From contig NZ_CAMIHB010000017.1 in the NCBI RefSeq assembly GCF_946221635.1, positions 1 through 64,000 of the forward strand: a stretch of DNA of 64,000 nucleotides. Reading direction: 5' to 3'. Made by a program: the position numbers and the translations under genes. This document shows positions 7,678 to 17,077 of the stretch, piece by piece. The DNA comes from an uncultured Rhodoferax sp. (lineage in GTDB: Bacteria > Pseudomonadota > Gammaproteobacteria > Burkholderiales > Burkholderiaceae_C). The number at the start of each line of letters is the position of its first letter. Positions within the stretch are counted from its first letter, which is position 1. Under the pieces are notes generated by a model. That model was not told where the DNA came from. It searched no databases and worked only from the letters and a program-made list of their open reading frames with translations.

Positions 7678-9012
7678 TCAGTTCGCCAGTTGGCTGTTGA
7701 TGGGTTTGAGGTCGTCGGCCGACAGCACGCCGCTGGCCTGCTTGAGTTTCAAACCACCCACCAGCACGTCGTAGCGCGCCTTGGCCAGGCTGGCCTTGGT
7801 GCTGTAGAGCTGGCTCTGGCTGTTGAGCACGTCGATATTGATGCGCACGCCCACCTGGTAACCCAGCTTGTTGGCGTCCAGCGCGCTCTGGCTGGAGGCC
7901 TCGGCGGCTTCGAGTGCCTTGACCTGGCCCTGGCCGGAGAGCACGCCGAAGAAGGCGGTGCGGGTGCCTTGCGCCACGGTGCGGCGGGTGGCTTCCAGGT
8001 CAGAGCGGGCCTTGTCTTCCAGGGCCAGGGTTTCCTTGATGCGGTTCTGCGTGGCGAAGCCGGCGAACAGGGGCAGGTTGAAGCTCAGCCCCACGGTGGC
8101 CACATTGCTGCGGGTGTCATAGGCCGTGGGGCCGCTGGAACTGCCTTTCTGGGTATTGGCCACGGTGTAGCTGCCGGTCAGGTCCAGCGTGGGCTTGTGG
8201 CCGGCTTCGGCCTTGGCGGTTTCCAGCTTGGCCACATCCAGCGCCACCTTCAGTTGGGCCAGGCCAGGGTGCTGGTCTTCGGACTGCTGCACCCAGGCTT
8301 CCACGTCCGCGGGCTCCAGCGGCGCCAGTACCACGGGGGCGGCCAGGGGCTTGGGCGTGGCGTCGCTCTTGCCCACCAACTGGTTGAGCGCGATGGACTT
8401 GACGCGCAGGTCGTTCTCGGCGGCCAGTTCCTGGGCAATCACCAGGTCGTAGCGGGCCTGGGCTTCGCGGGTGTCGGTAATGGTGGAGGTGCCCACCTCG
8501 AAGTTGCGCTTGGCCGAAGCCAGCTGCTCGGCCACGGCGGCCTTTTGCGCCTTGACGAAGGTCAGGCTGTCGCTGGAGGCCAGCACATCGAAGTAGGCTT
8601 GGCTCACGCGCACGATGAGGTCTTGTTCCGCAACCTGCAACTGCGCTTTGGCCAGCTCCACCTGCTTCATGCCCTGGTCGTAGCTGGCCTTGTTGGCGGG
8701 GCGGTACAGGGGCTGCGCAGCGCTGATGGTGGCGGTTTGCGCGTCGTAGCTGTAGTTGCGGTTCACCACCGGGGAGTTGACCTCCTGGTTGTTGGTGTTG
8801 GCCCCCATGGCGAAGTTGGCGGTGGGCAACAGCAGGGCCTTGGCCTGTTCGGCCTTGGCCAGGTTGGCCTCATACAGGCTTTTGGCCGACTGGTAGCTGG
8901 CATCAAAACCGCGCGCTGCACCGTACAGGTCCATCAGGCTCTGGGCCTGGGCCTGGGCCAGCGGGGCCAGGGTGGCGCCCAGCAGGGCCAGGGGCAAGAG
9001 TTTCAGGCGCAT
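7678..9012 (-). CDS. tolC: TolC family outer-membrane efflux channel
   Basis: A 444-residue outer-membrane channel protein for tripartite efflux or type I secretion. A signal peptide is visible at residues 1-24 (MRLKLLPLALLGATLAPLAQ, cleavage after the AQAQA region). Two coiled, Ala/Gln/Leu-rich repeat halves follow, as in TolC trimers with a periplasmic alpha-barrel. ATG 9012 is chosen because GAGGA lies just upstream on the minus strand and the signal peptide starts there; the frame is open 17 codons further. It follows pcm and the rhodanese gene on the same strand and ends at a terminator. Confidence 0.92.
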   Translation of the reverse strand: MRLKLLPLALLGATLAPLAQAQAQSLMDLYGAARGFDASYQSAKSLYEANLAKAEQAKALLLPTANFAMGANTNNQEVNSPVVNRNYSYDAQTATISAAQPLYRPANKASYDQGMKQVELAKAQLQVAEQDLIVRVSQAYFDVLASSDSLTFVKAQKAAVAEQLASAKRNFEVGTSTITDTREAQARYDLVIAQELAAENDLRVKSIALNQLVGKSDATPKPLAAPVVLAPLEPADVEAWVQQSEDQHPGLAQLKVALDVAKLETAKAEAGHKPTLDLTGSYTVANTQKGSSSGPTAYDTRSNVATVGLSFNLPLFAGFATQNRIKETLALEDKARSDLEATRRTVAQGTRTAFFGVLSGQGQVKALEAAEASSQSALDANKLGYQVGVRINIDVLNSQSQLYSTKASLAKARYDVLVGGLKLKQASGVLSADDLKPINSQLAN

Positions 9013-9087
9013 GGGGTTTCCTCGACGTGACATGGAGATGACTTTCTGGGACTCGGTAAGCATGGGATGGGAGGGGCGTGTCGTGCT

Positions 9088-9429
9088 TCAGTAGCGGGGC
9101 ACGGCCGGGTCGCGTTCGGCGGACCAGGCGTCAATGCCACCGGCAATGTTGGCGACCTGCGCAAAGCCGTGGCTTTGCAGGTACATGGCCACCTGCATGC
9201 TGCGCGCACCGTGGTGGCACAGGCAGGCAATCGGGCGCGTGGCATCCAGTTCGGCCAGGCGCGCGGGAATCGTCCCCATGGGGATGGCCAGGACCTCCAC
9301 ACCATCGTCACGGACCCGTGCCACCGCCAGCTCGTGCGGCTCGCGCACATCCAGCACCAGCGGCAGGCCGGGTGCGGAGAGGGACTGGAACCAGGGTTCC
9401 AGTTGGCTGGGGCGGATTTGGTCGATCAT
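9088..9429 (-). CDS. Rhodanese-like sulfurtransferase domain protein
   Basis: A 113-residue single-domain rhodanese (GlpE size) that would carry a persulfide on its catalytic cysteine. The first conserved box is LVLDVREPHELAVARV and the active-site loop is CHHGARS, matching the C-x5-R/S pattern. ATG 9429 gives the family length; six codons upstream also stay open. It sits between pcm and tolC on the same strand, a frequent arrangement in betaproteobacteria whose meaning is unclear. Confidence 0.88.
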   Translation of the reverse strand: MIDQIRPSQLEPWFQSLSAPGLPLVLDVREPHELAVARVRDDGVEVLAIPMGTIPARLAELDATRPIACLCHHGARSMQVAMYLQSHGFAQVANIAGGIDAWSAERDPAVPRY

Positions 9430-9450
9430 GGTGTCAGTCGGGGGCAAGGC

Positions 9451-10104
9451 TCAGAACTGGAAGCGCGAGGGCTCGGCGAAATTCTGCAGACGGGGGGCGT
9501 TCACGTCCCAGGGTTCGGTGGTGCGGAAGTCGGTGGCGCTGGTGCGGGTGATCAGGGTGGCGCGCATCTGCGGCTCTTCGCCCACGATGGCCAGCAGGCG
9601 GCCACCCACATTGAGGCGCTGCAGCAGGTCGTGCGGCACGCGGGCCACGGAGCCGCTGAGCACGATGGCATCAAACGTGCCTTCGCCGGCGGGCAGCTTG
9701 GCGCCGTCTTCCTGGCGCACGGTCACATTGCGGATGCCGGCCTTCTGCAGGTTGCTGCGTGCCAGTTCCACCAGCTCGGGCAGCAGTTCCACGCTCAGCA
9801 CCTGGCGTGCGCGGTGCGAGAGCAGGGCGGCCATGAAGCCGGAACCGGCACCCACTTCCAGCACCGATTCGTGGGGTTGCAGGGCCAGATCCTGCAGCAT
9901 GCGGGCTTCCAGGCGCGGGGCCAGCATGCACTGGCCGCCGGGCAGGGGGATTTCCAGGTCGGCAAAGGCCAGGGCCTTGTGGGCCTCGGGCACGAAGTCC
10001 TCGCGGGGCACGGTGCTCAACAGTTCCAGCACGGCGGCATCCAGCACGTTCCAGGGCCGGATTTGTTGCTCAATCATGTTGAAGCGGGCTTGGGCGAAGT
10101 TCAT
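9451..10104 (-). CDS. pcm: Protein-L-isoaspartate O-methyltransferase family protein
   Basis: An S-adenosylmethionine-dependent methyltransferase of the PCMT family that starts repair of isoaspartyl residues. At 217 residues it matches the family. Motif I VLEVGAGSGFMAALLS is near residue 100, post-I VLSVELLPELVELA follows, and the substrate-side PREDFVPEAHKALAFADLEIPL lies near residue 34. ATG 10104 has the purine-rich GGAGAA upstream on the minus strand. The first gene of pcm-rhodanese-tolC. Confidence 0.9.
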   Translation of the reverse strand: MNFAQARFNMIEQQIRPWNVLDAAVLELLSTVPREDFVPEAHKALAFADLEIPLPGGQCMLAPRLEARMLQDLALQPHESVLEVGAGSGFMAALLSHRARQVLSVELLPELVELARSNLQKAGIRNVTVRQEDGAKLPAGEGTFDAIVLSGSVARVPHDLLQRLNVGGRLLAIVGEEPQMRATLITRTSATDFRTTEPWDVNAPRLQNFAEPSRFQF

Positions 10105-10157
10105 AGTCAGTTCTCCTTGGAAATCGGGGCATCCATCAAAGGGATAAGGGCCAAATT

Positions 10158-13100
10158 TTACCGGGCGGGGAGGGTTTTCCCGCCCCAGACCCGTCGGGCC
10201 CAGGCCGCCAGATCGTCCATGTAGCAATACACCACGGGCACCACCACCAGCGTCAGCAGCGAGGAGGTGATGACCCCCCCAATCACGGCCTGGCCCATGG
10301 GAGCGCGCATTTCGGAGCCTTCGGTCAGTGCAAAGGCCAGCGGCACCATGCCGAAGATCATGGCCAGCGTGGTCATGAGGATGGGGCGCAGCCGCACCTT
10401 GGCGGCCAGCAGCAGGGCTTCGGAGCGTGGCAATCCGGGTACGGGATGGCCTGCGCTGTCCACGCCGTCTTCCCGCGCGCGGATGGCAAAGTCCACCAGC
10501 AGGATGGCGTTTTTGGTCACCAGGCCCATCAGCATCACGACGCCGATGATGGAGAACATGGACAGCGTGGAGCCAAACATCATGAGCGCCAGCACCACGC
10601 CGATCAGCGTGAGTGGCAGCGCCGTCATGAGCGCCAGCGGCTGCAGAAAGCTCTTGAACTGGCTGGCCAGGATCATGTAGATGAAGATGATGGCCAGCAC
10701 CAGGGCCGAGATGGCGTAGCCAAAGGCTTCGGCCATGTCCTTGGTGGAGCCGCTGAACTTGTAGCTGTAGCCCGCGGGCATGGCGATGCGGTCCATGACG
10801 GTGCGGATGTCGGCCGACACCTCGCCGGCCGAGCGACCCGAGACGTTGGCGGTGATGGACACTTCGCGCGTCAGGTCACGGCGGTTGATCTGGTTGGCGC
10901 CGGTGGATTCCACCACCTGGGCCACCTGGTTGAGACGCACGATGCGCGGGCTGCCATCGGTATTGCTGCCCACGGTGAAGGGCAGGCGCTCCATGTCGGC
11001 TGCGCTGTTGCGTGCGTCGGGCGACAGGCGCACGTTCACGTCGTAGGTCTGGTCATCGGGGGCACGCCAGTTGCCCACGGTCTGGCCGGCCACCAGGGTG
11101 CGCAGTGCGCTGCCGATCTGTGCCACCGACAGGCCCAGGTCCGAGGCTACATCGCGCCGCACCTGCACGTCCAGCGTGGGCTTGTTGGGCTTCACGCTGG
11201 AATCCAGGTCCACCAGGCCGGGGATGTCGCGGATGCGCTCCAGCGCCAGCGTGGTCAGGCGCTCCAGCTCACCGGTGTCGGCGCCCTGGATGGAGAACAG
11301 GATCTGCTTTTGCCCACCCACGGCGTCCATGAGGCCTGCATGCGTAACGGTGATGCCCGGCACCTGGCGCAGGCGCTCGCGCATCACCACGGACATGGCG
11401 TCCACGCTGCGGCTGCGGGCCTTGCGGTCGACCAGGCGCACGTAGACGCTGGCGTACATCTTGCCCTGGGCGTTGCCGGTGTTGATGGTCGTGAGGGTGT
11501 AGCGCACTTCGGGGAATTCGCGGAGGATGGCCTCCACCTGTTTGGCGCGGGCCTCGGTCACTTCCAGCGATGATCCCACCGGCGTGTAAAAGTTGAGTGA
11601 AGTTTCGGAAAAGTCTGACTTCGGCACAAACTCGGTGCCCAGCAACGGCACCATGGCGACGCTGCCTGCAAAGATGCCGATTGCGAGCAGCACGGTCGCC
11701 AGCTTGTGCACCAGGGCCCAGCGCAGGATGCTCTGGTAGCCATCCGCCAGGCTGTCGGTGGCGTGGTCGAACCAGCGCGTGACGCGGCCTATGGTGCGGT
11801 CATACAGCGTGACCGGGGCACCGCCGTGCTCACCGTGGTTGTGGATGCTGGGGTCGTGCCAGACGCTGGAGAGCATGGGGTCCAGCGTGAAGCTCACGAA
11901 CATGGAGATCAGCACGGCCGCGACGATGGTGATGCCGAACTCGTGGAAGAACTTGCCGATGATGCCGCCCATGAAACCGATGGGCAGGAACACTGCCACG
12001 ATGGATAGCGTGGTGGCCAGCACCGCCAGACCAATCTCCTGGGTGCCATCCAGGGACGCGTGGTAGGCGTTCTTGCCCATCTGCACATGGCGCACGATGT
12101 TCTCGCGCACCACGATGGCGTCGTCGATCAACAGGCCCACGCACAGCGACAGGGCCATCAGCGTGATCATGTTGATGGTGAAGCCGAACCAGTTCATGAA
12201 CAGGAAGGTGCCGATCAGCGCGATGGGCAGGGTGAGGCCCGTGATGACGGTGGAACGCCAGGAGTTCAGGAACAGGAAGACGATGAGCACCGTGAGCGCC
12301 GCGCCTTCGATCAGTGTGCGGCGCACGTTGTCCACCGAAACGCGGATCTGGCGCGAGCCATCGGCAATCGGTTCGAGTTTCACGCCCGGGGGCAATTGCT
12401 TGCGTACCTCGTCCAGCGTCTTGGCCAGTCCATCGACCACGGCGATGGTGTTCTCGTCCTGCGACTTCTGCACGGTCAGCAGCAGCGTGCGCTGGCCGTT
12501 GTAGAGGGCCAGGCTTTCCACCTCCTGCGCGCCATCGGCCACGCGGGCCAACTGGTCCACGCGCACCGCGGCACCGTTTTTGCGCGCCACGATGATCTTG
12601 CCGAAGTCCTCGGGGCGCTGCATGCGCGCCTCGATCTGGACCACGCGCTCCTGCTCACTGGAGCGGATGGCGCCCACCGGCAGGTCCTGGTTCTCGTTGC
12701 GCACTGCGCTGACCACCTGGTCGGGCGTGATGCCGAAGGATTCCAGCGCCTGCGGATTCAGGTAGACATTGATCTCGCGCTTGGTGCCGCCCACCACGGT
12801 CACCGATCCCACGCCGCGCACGTTTTCCAGGCGTTTCTTGAAGGTCTGCTCGGCCCAGTTGGTCAGCTCCACGGCACTGGGGGCCTTGGCCCCTGCCGCG
12901 TTATCCGGCAACACGGCGACGGACCAGATGGCGCGCGCCGCCGGGTCAAAGCGCAGCACGCGGGGCTCCTTGACCTCGGCGCGCAGATTGGGCTTGATGG
13001 AGGCCACTTTTTCCCGCACGTCCTCGGCCGCCTTGCGCCCGTCCACATGCAGGCCGAACTCGATCACCACCACGCTCTGGCCTTCGTAGCTGCGCGAGGT

Positions 13101-13340
13101 CAGGGCGTTGATGCCGGCAATCGAGTTGACGCCTTCCTCAATCTTCTTGGAGACCTCACTCTCCACGATCTCGGGCGAGGCGCCGGGGTAGTCGGCGATC
13201 ACCACCACCACGGGGAAGTCGATATTGGGGAACTGGTCGACGCGCAGGCGCTGCAGCGAGAACAAGCCCAGCACCACCAGGGCCAGCATGACCATGGTGG
13301 CGAAGACCGGGTTCTTCAGGCTGACGCGGGTGAACCACAT
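10158..13340 (-). CDS. RND efflux transporter permease (HAE1/AcrB type)
   Basis: A 1060-residue proton-driven inner-membrane pump that exports hydrophobic compounds. The N terminus is the first membrane helix (SLKNPVFATMVMLALVVLGL). Two large periplasmic loops and twelve helices fit the family, and the TM4 proton-relay acids are seen in VGLLIDDAIVVREN. Its start codon directly adjoins the stop of the upstream adaptor gene, so the two are co-translated. No TolC-type gene belongs to this operon; the tolC at 7.7-9.0 kb is the nearest candidate outer channel. Substrate unknown. Confidence 0.95.
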   Translation of the reverse strand: MWFTRVSLKNPVFATMVMLALVVLGLFSLQRLRVDQFPNIDFPVVVVIADYPGASPEIVESEVSKKIEEGVNSIAGINALTSRSYEGQSVVVIEFGLHVDGRKAAEDVREKVASIKPNLRAEVKEPRVLRFDPAARAIWSVAVLPDNAAGAKAPSAVELTNWAEQTFKKRLENVRGVGSVTVVGGTKREINVYLNPQALESFGITPDQVVSAVRNENQDLPVGAIRSSEQERVVQIEARMQRPEDFGKIIVARKNGAAVRVDQLARVADGAQEVESLALYNGQRTLLLTVQKSQDENTIAVVDGLAKTLDEVRKQLPPGVKLEPIADGSRQIRVSVDNVRRTLIEGAALTVLIVFLFLNSWRSTVITGLTLPIALIGTFLFMNWFGFTINMITLMALSLCVGLLIDDAIVVRENIVRHVQMGKNAYHASLDGTQEIGLAVLATTLSIVAVFLPIGFMGGIIGKFFHEFGITIVAAVLISMFVSFTLDPMLSSVWHDPSIHNHGEHGGAPVTLYDRTIGRVTRWFDHATDSLADGYQSILRWALVHKLATVLLAIGIFAGSVAMVPLLGTEFVPKSDFSETSLNFYTPVGSSLEVTEARAKQVEAILREFPEVRYTLTTINTGNAQGKMYASVYVRLVDRKARSRSVDAMSVVMRERLRQVPGITVTHAGLMDAVGGQKQILFSIQGADTGELERLTTLALERIRDIPGLVDLDSSVKPNKPTLDVQVRRDVASDLGLSVAQIGSALRTLVAGQTVGNWRAPDDQTYDVNVRLSPDARNSAADMERLPFTVGSNTDGSPRIVRLNQVAQVVESTGANQINRRDLTREVSITANVSGRSAGEVSADIRTVMDRIAMPAGYSYKFSGSTKDMAEAFGYAISALVLAIIFIYMILASQFKSFLQPLALMTALPLTLIGVVLALMMFGSTLSMFSIIGVVMLMGLVTKNAILLVDFAIRAREDGVDSAGHPVPGLPRSEALLLAAKVRLRPILMTTLAMIFGMVPLAFALTEGSEMRAPMGQAVIGGVITSSLLTLVVVPVVYCYMDDLAAWARRVWGGKTLPAR

Positions 13341-14483
13341 TCAGTTGCTGTCCTTGGTGGCCGGGCCGTTCTTGACCTTGGTACCCGCCCGCACCGGGCC
13401 CACGCTGCCGGCCAGCACCTGTGTGCCTTCGGTCAGACCCTGCACGGCCACATAGCTCTGGCCCTGGACTTCGCCACGGGCGCCAGGCGCCACGGCCTGG
13501 TGCTGCACCTGGCCGTCCTGCACGGTCTGCACATAGGGCTGGGGCTTGTCGGTGCGCACGGCGGTGAGGGGCAGGGCCAGCGTACGTGCGCTGCCCAGGT
13601 GCAGCTTGCCCTGGGCGAACAGGCCCTGGCGCAGCGCCGCATTGGGCTCCAGCGTCAGGTAGGCCAGCACCGCGCGGCTGCCGGCCACGGCGCTGGGGTT
13701 CACGCGGCTGACCTTGGCGGCGACGGTGGTGGCAGAGCCCTCCACCGAGAGCTGCGCGGTCTGGCCCGCACGCACCAGCAGCGAGTCGGCCGGGCTCAGG
13801 CTGGCTTCAAGTTCCAGGCGGCTCAGGTCCACAATTTCCAGGATGCGGGTGTCCACCGCCACGCGTTCGCCGGGCTGGGCCAGGCGCTGGGCCACCTGGC
13901 CGCTGATGGGCGCGCGCAGCACGGTATCGTCCAGCGACTTGGTGGCCACATCGGCCCCGGCCTGGGCGGCCCGGTAGCTGGCTTCTGCCGCTGCCAGGGT
14001 GGCACTGGAGGATTCGAGTGCGGTCTGCGAGATGAAGCCCTGGTTGACCAGGGAGCGGTTGTTTTCAAAGCTGCGTTTGGCAATGTCCACCTGCGCGCGG
14101 GCCGCCTCGGCCTGCTGCTGCGCCTGGCGCACGCGTGCCAGGGATTCGGTGGAGTCCACGCGTGCCACCACCTGGCCGGCTTTGACCCCATCCCCCTCGC
14201 GCACGCTCAGGCCCTGCAACTCACCCGCCACGCGGGCTTTCACGAAGGCCGAGTGCACGGCCTTGAGGGGGCCGGAGATGGGCAGGTCCTGCGTCAGTTC
14301 CAGACTTTGCACCTGCACCAGATCCTGCGGCGCGAGCGCAATGGCGACCTGTGCCTTGCTGGCGGCCTCCTGGGCGGCCAGGGTGTCCTGCTGGGTCTTG
14401 CGGGCTGCCAGGGCGCGCAGGGCGCCCGCTGCCACCAGGGCCAGCACCAGGGCGCCGGCCGTCCATTTGATCCAGGGTTTCAT
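13341..14483 (-). CDS. RND efflux periplasmic adaptor (membrane fusion protein)
   Basis: A 380-residue HlyD/AcrA-type adaptor linking the RND pump to an outer channel. A membrane anchor or signal segment is visible at residues 7-27. The split lipoyl domain follows (VKARVAGELQGLSVREGDGV and the matching LRAPISGQVAQRLAQPGERV), with an Ala/Gln-rich hairpin between and a C-terminal beta barrel. The gene overlaps the upstream tetR gene by 4 nt and abuts the pump gene. Co-expression under the TetR protein is likely. Confidence 0.93.
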   Translation of the reverse strand: MKPWIKWTAGALVLALVAAGALRALAARKTQQDTLAAQEAASKAQVAIALAPQDLVQVQSLELTQDLPISGPLKAVHSAFVKARVAGELQGLSVREGDGVKAGQVVARVDSTESLARVRQAQQQAEAARAQVDIAKRSFENNRSLVNQGFISQTALESSSATLAAAEASYRAAQAGADVATKSLDDTVLRAPISGQVAQRLAQPGERVAVDTRILEIVDLSRLELEASLSPADSLLVRAGQTAQLSVEGSATTVAAKVSRVNPSAVAGSRAVLAYLTLEPNAALRQGLFAQGKLHLGSARTLALPLTAVRTDKPQPYVQTVQDGQVQHQAVAPGARGEVQGQSYVAVQGLTEGTQVLAGSVGPVRAGTKVKNGPATKDSN

Positions 14484-15166
14484 GGGGAGCTTGTGCTTGG
14501 GGTTGCGGGCGGGCGCACGGCCAGGCCCATGAGCAGGTTGTCCACCTGGATGTCCAGGTAGGTTTGGGGGTCAAACGGCATGTTCGGGGGCATGCAGGCG
14601 CCCATGCTCTGCTGCGATACGGCCAGGAACAGAAAGGGCGCCATGACCAGGTGGGAGCCGTAGTCCAGATTGACGGCGCGGAATTCGCCACTGTCCATGC
14701 CGCGCTGCAGCACCCGGCGTATCAGCGCGTTGCCGGGCTGGATGACCTCTGTCTGGTAGAAGGCCGCCAGCTCGGGGAAGTTGCCCGCCTCGCTGAGCAT
14801 GAGTTTGGAAATACCTGCTGCCTTGGTCGAGCCCACGCGCTCCCACCAGGTGCAGACGCAGTAACGCAACAGCTCGGCGCTGCTGCCTCGGTACTCGTCC
14901 AGCTCCTGGCTCCAGGCGTCAAATCGGCCCGAGATGTTCTCGCGCACCACGGCCTTGAACAGCTCTTCCTTGCTGGAAAAATAGAGGAACAGCGTACCCT
15001 TGGAGACGCCGGCCCGCTTGGCCACTTCTTCGGCCCGGGTGGCGGCAAAGCCCTTCTCCACAAACAGGTCCAGCGCGGCAGCCAGCAGCTCGCCCGGACG
15101 CGCGTCCTTGCGGCGCTCCCGTTTGGCGCGCACATTGCCGGAAAGAAGGTCGATAGGGCACTGCAT
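14480..15166 (-). CDS. TetR/AcrR family regulator of the RND operon
   Basis: A 228-residue TetR-family protein. The N-terminal helix-turn-helix is seen at about residues 28-72 (AALDLFVEKGFAATRAEEVA, then GVSKGTLFLYFSSKEELFKA), followed by an all-helical ligand domain. It is the first gene of a regulator-adaptor-pump operon and most likely represses that operon and itself. Its start lies next to an imperfect inverted repeat (15168-15192) that fits an operator. Divergent msrA may share control. Confidence 0.92.
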   Translation of the reverse strand: MQCPIDLLSGNVRAKRERRKDARPGELLAAALDLFVEKGFAATRAEEVAKRAGVSKGTLFLYFSSKEELFKAVVRENISGRFDAWSQELDEYRGSSAELLRYCVCTWWERVGSTKAAGISKLMLSEAGNFPELAAFYQTEVIQPGNALIRRVLQRGMDSGEFRAVNLDYGSHLVMAPFLFLAVSQQSMGACMPPNMPFDPQTYLDIQVDNLLMGLAVRPPATPSTSSP

Positions 15167-15167
15167 A

Positions 15168-15192
15168 AATTACTGACTGATTGGTTATTAAT
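15168..15192. promoter_or_regulatory. Candidate TetR operator between tetR and msrA
   Basis: An AT-rich imperfect inverted repeat, TTACTGACTGATTGG then TTATTAA, lies 3 bp before the tetR start in an otherwise GC-rich stretch. Comparing the 22-bp segment with its own reverse complement gives about 14 matching positions. The location fits autorepression; binding is inferred only. Confidence 0.45.
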
Positions 15193-15303
15193 GTAGCCGG
15201 GCACTGTGGCAGTGTCAATGCGCGGTGCTTCAAGCAGGCCCGGTCCGTAAGATCCGGGGGCTGGCACCGACCAACCATTTTTCCCATCGACGGAGGCTTT
15301 CTC

Positions 15304-15843
15304 ATGACGGATACCCTGCAAACCATCACCCTGGGGGGCGGTTGCTTCTGGTGTACCGAGGCGGTGTATGTGCAGGTGCGTGGCGTGGTGGACGTGGAAT
15401 CGGGCTACAGCAATGGCCAGATGCGCGAGCCCACGTACGAAGATGTCTGCACCGGGACCACCGGGCACAATGAGGTGGTCAAGCTGGTCTACGACCCGGC
15501 CCAGATCAGCACGCGCGAGGTGCTGGAGATCTTTTTCGTGGTCCACGACCCGACCACGCTGAACCGGCAGGGCAACGACGTGGGCACGCAATACCGCAGC
15601 GGTATCTATGTCAGCACGCCCGAGCAGGCGGAAGTGGCACGCGGATTGATTGCCGAGATGGCCGCCAGCGGTGTCTACCGCCAACCCATCGTGACCGAGG
15701 TACTGCCGGTGGACAACTACTGGCCGGCCGAGGCCTACCACCAGGATTTCTTTGCGCGCAACCCGCACCAGGGGTACTGCATGGCCGTGGCGGCGCCCAA
15801 GGTCGCCAAATTCCGCAAGACCTTTGCGCGGCTGCAGAAGTAA
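15304..15843 (+). CDS. msrA: Peptide-methionine (S)-S-oxide reductase
   Basis: Reduces methionine-S-sulfoxide in proteins after oxidative damage. The 179-residue product has the catalytic GGGCFWCTEAVY near residue 12, the family blocks GYSNG, TGHNEVV and GNDVGTQYRS, and a resolving Cys in HQGYCMAV near the C terminus. GGAGG lies 8 nt before the ATG. It is divergent from tetR and has no partner msrB here. Confidence 0.96.
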   Translation: MTDTLQTITLGGGCFWCTEAVYVQVRGVVDVESGYSNGQMREPTYEDVCTGTTGHNEVVKLVYDPAQISTREVLEIFFVVHDPTTLNRQGNDVGTQYRSGIYVSTPEQAEVARGLIAEMAASGVYRQPIVTEVLPVDNYWPAEAYHQDFFARNPHQGYCMAVAAPKVAKFRKTFARLQK

Positions 15844-15859
15844 GGCGGGGAGTGGTCGC

Positions 15860-16042
15860 TCAGCGGCGGATGGGGGAGTCGCTGAAAATGCCCCAGCCCG
15901 ACTTGGGTTGGGGTTTGGGCATTTCGTCCTGCAGGGATTCTGCGTACTTCAGGGCCCAGCCGACGCCTCCGATCAGGACCGCCAGTCCAACGACCAACTT
16001 CACCACGGTGACCCACAGCCGGGGTTCTTTATTGCTTTGCAT
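15860..16042 (-). CDS. Small membrane protein of unknown function
   Basis: A 60-residue product with one clear hydrophobic helix (about 10-30, WVTVVKLVVGLAVLIGGVGW) and a polar C-terminal tail rich in Pro and Lys. I do not recognise the family. It lies alone on the minus strand between msrA and the zinc locus; a repeat copy sits upstream of it. Coding is plausible from base usage and a clean helix but not proven. Confidence 0.5.
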   Translation of the reverse strand: MQSNKEPRLWVTVVKLVVGLAVLIGGVGWALKYAESLQDEMPKPQPKSGWGIFSDSPIRR

Positions 16043-16079
16043 ACGCTCGTCTCCAGTTGCACGTATTGTGCCTCTGTTG

Positions 16080-16132
16080 GCAGCCCTGCGCCCATTGATG
16101 CTGCGCGAGCAGCTACTGGAACTATAGCAATC
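16080..16132 (+). repeat. Interspersed ~60-bp repeat, copy 3
   Basis: CAGCCCTGCGCCCATTGATG followed by the core CTGCGCGAGCAGCTA and the 3' mini-hairpin GCTA...TAGCAA. Intergenic, ending 7 bp from the stop codon of the aztC-like gene. Confidence 0.75.
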
Positions 16133-16139
16133 CGGCGCT

Positions 16140-17075
16140 TCAATTCAAGCGCATGCCGGCGACGAGTTGCGTCACGTTGTGCCGCATGAGCTGCAGGTAG
16201 CTGGCGCCGGGCTGGCCGGTGGGGGAGAGGGCGTCGGCATAGAGGCTGGCGCCCAGGGTGACGCCGGCATCGCGGCTGAGCTGGGCGATGAGCTTGGGGT
16301 TGCTCATGTTCTCCATGAAGACCGCGCGTATCTTCTCGCGCCGGATCTGCTGGACCAGGCGCGCCACCTGTTTGGCGCTGGGCTCGGTCTCGGTGCTCAT
16401 GCCTTGCGGCGCCAGGAACTGCACGCCGTAGTGCGCGGCAAAGTAGCCAAACGCATCGTGCGAGGTGATGACCTTGCGTTTGTCCGCCGGGATGGTGGCA
16501 ATTTGCGCCTTGGCCCAGGCGTCGAGCGCCTGCAGCTCCCGGACATAGGCCTCGGCGTTGGCGGTGTAGCGGCTGGCGCCTGCGGGGTCTGCCTTGCCCA
16601 GGCCGGCTGCGATGTTGCGCACATAGCCCACCACGTTCTCCGGGTTCTGCCAGGCGTGGGGATCGGTCTGCGCATGGGCGTGGCCCGCGTGGCCTGGTTC
16701 CTCTTCCATCGAGCGCGCTTGCACGCCTTGGCTGGCCACGACGGTCGCGCCCTTGTAGCCGGCGGACTGGATGAGTTTGTCCGCCCAGGGCTCGAAGCCC
16801 AGGCCGTTGACCACCACCAGGCGGGCGGCCAGCAAGGCCTTGGCGTCGGCCGGCTTGGGCGTGAAGACATGGGCGTCCTCATCGGGGCCGACGAGGGTGC
16901 GCAGCGCCACGCGCTCACCGCCGACCACGCGCACCAAGTCACCCAGGATGCTGAAGCTGGCGACGACGGGCAGGGGCTGCTCAGCGCGGGCCAGGGGCGC
17001 CGTCACCGTCAGGAGGGCAGTGGCTGCAGCCAGCAGCAGGCGGCGGGGCAGGGGGGGCGGGGCGAGCTTCGTCAT
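16140..17075 (-). CDS. aztC: Zinc ABC transporter substrate-binding protein (AztC/ZnuA family)
   Basis: A cluster A-I periplasmic metal-binding lipoprotein-like receptor of 311 residues with a signal peptide (1-31, ending PLARA). The metal ligands expected from the family are His69 (DAHVFTP), His140 (DPHAW), His206 (SHDAFGYF) and Asp281 (LYADALS). His rather than Glu at the third site, and a short His-rich loop (GHAGHAHA, about 128-135), favour zinc over manganese. ATG 17075 is chosen because AGGA lies 6 nt upstream; ATG 17081 is also in frame. The last gene of the small-peptide, ATPase, permease, receptor operon. Confidence 0.85.
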   Translation of the reverse strand: MTKLAPPPLPRRLLLAAATALLTVTAPLARAEQPLPVVASFSILGDLVRVVGGERVALRTLVGPDEDAHVFTPKPADAKALLAARLVVVNGLGFEPWADKLIQSAGYKGATVVASQGVQARSMEEEPGHAGHAHAQTDPHAWQNPENVVGYVRNIAAGLGKADPAGASRYTANAEAYVRELQALDAWAKAQIATIPADKRKVITSHDAFGYFAAHYGVQFLAPQGMSTETEPSAKQVARLVQQIRREKIRAVFMENMSNPKLIAQLSRDAGVTLGASLYADALSPTGQPGASYLQLMRHNVTQLVAGMRLN

Positions 17076-17077
17076 GG

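Noticed and set aside
7690..9030. 446-codon plus-strand ORF opposite tolC
   Set aside because: Low-complexity antisense shadow; tolC has a signal peptide, ribosome site and terminator.
12060..14561. Very long plus-strand ORF (833 codons) opposite the RND pump and adaptor
   Set aside because: His/Gly/Gln-rich antisense shadow typical of GC-rich genomes; the minus strand holds two unmistakable efflux genes.
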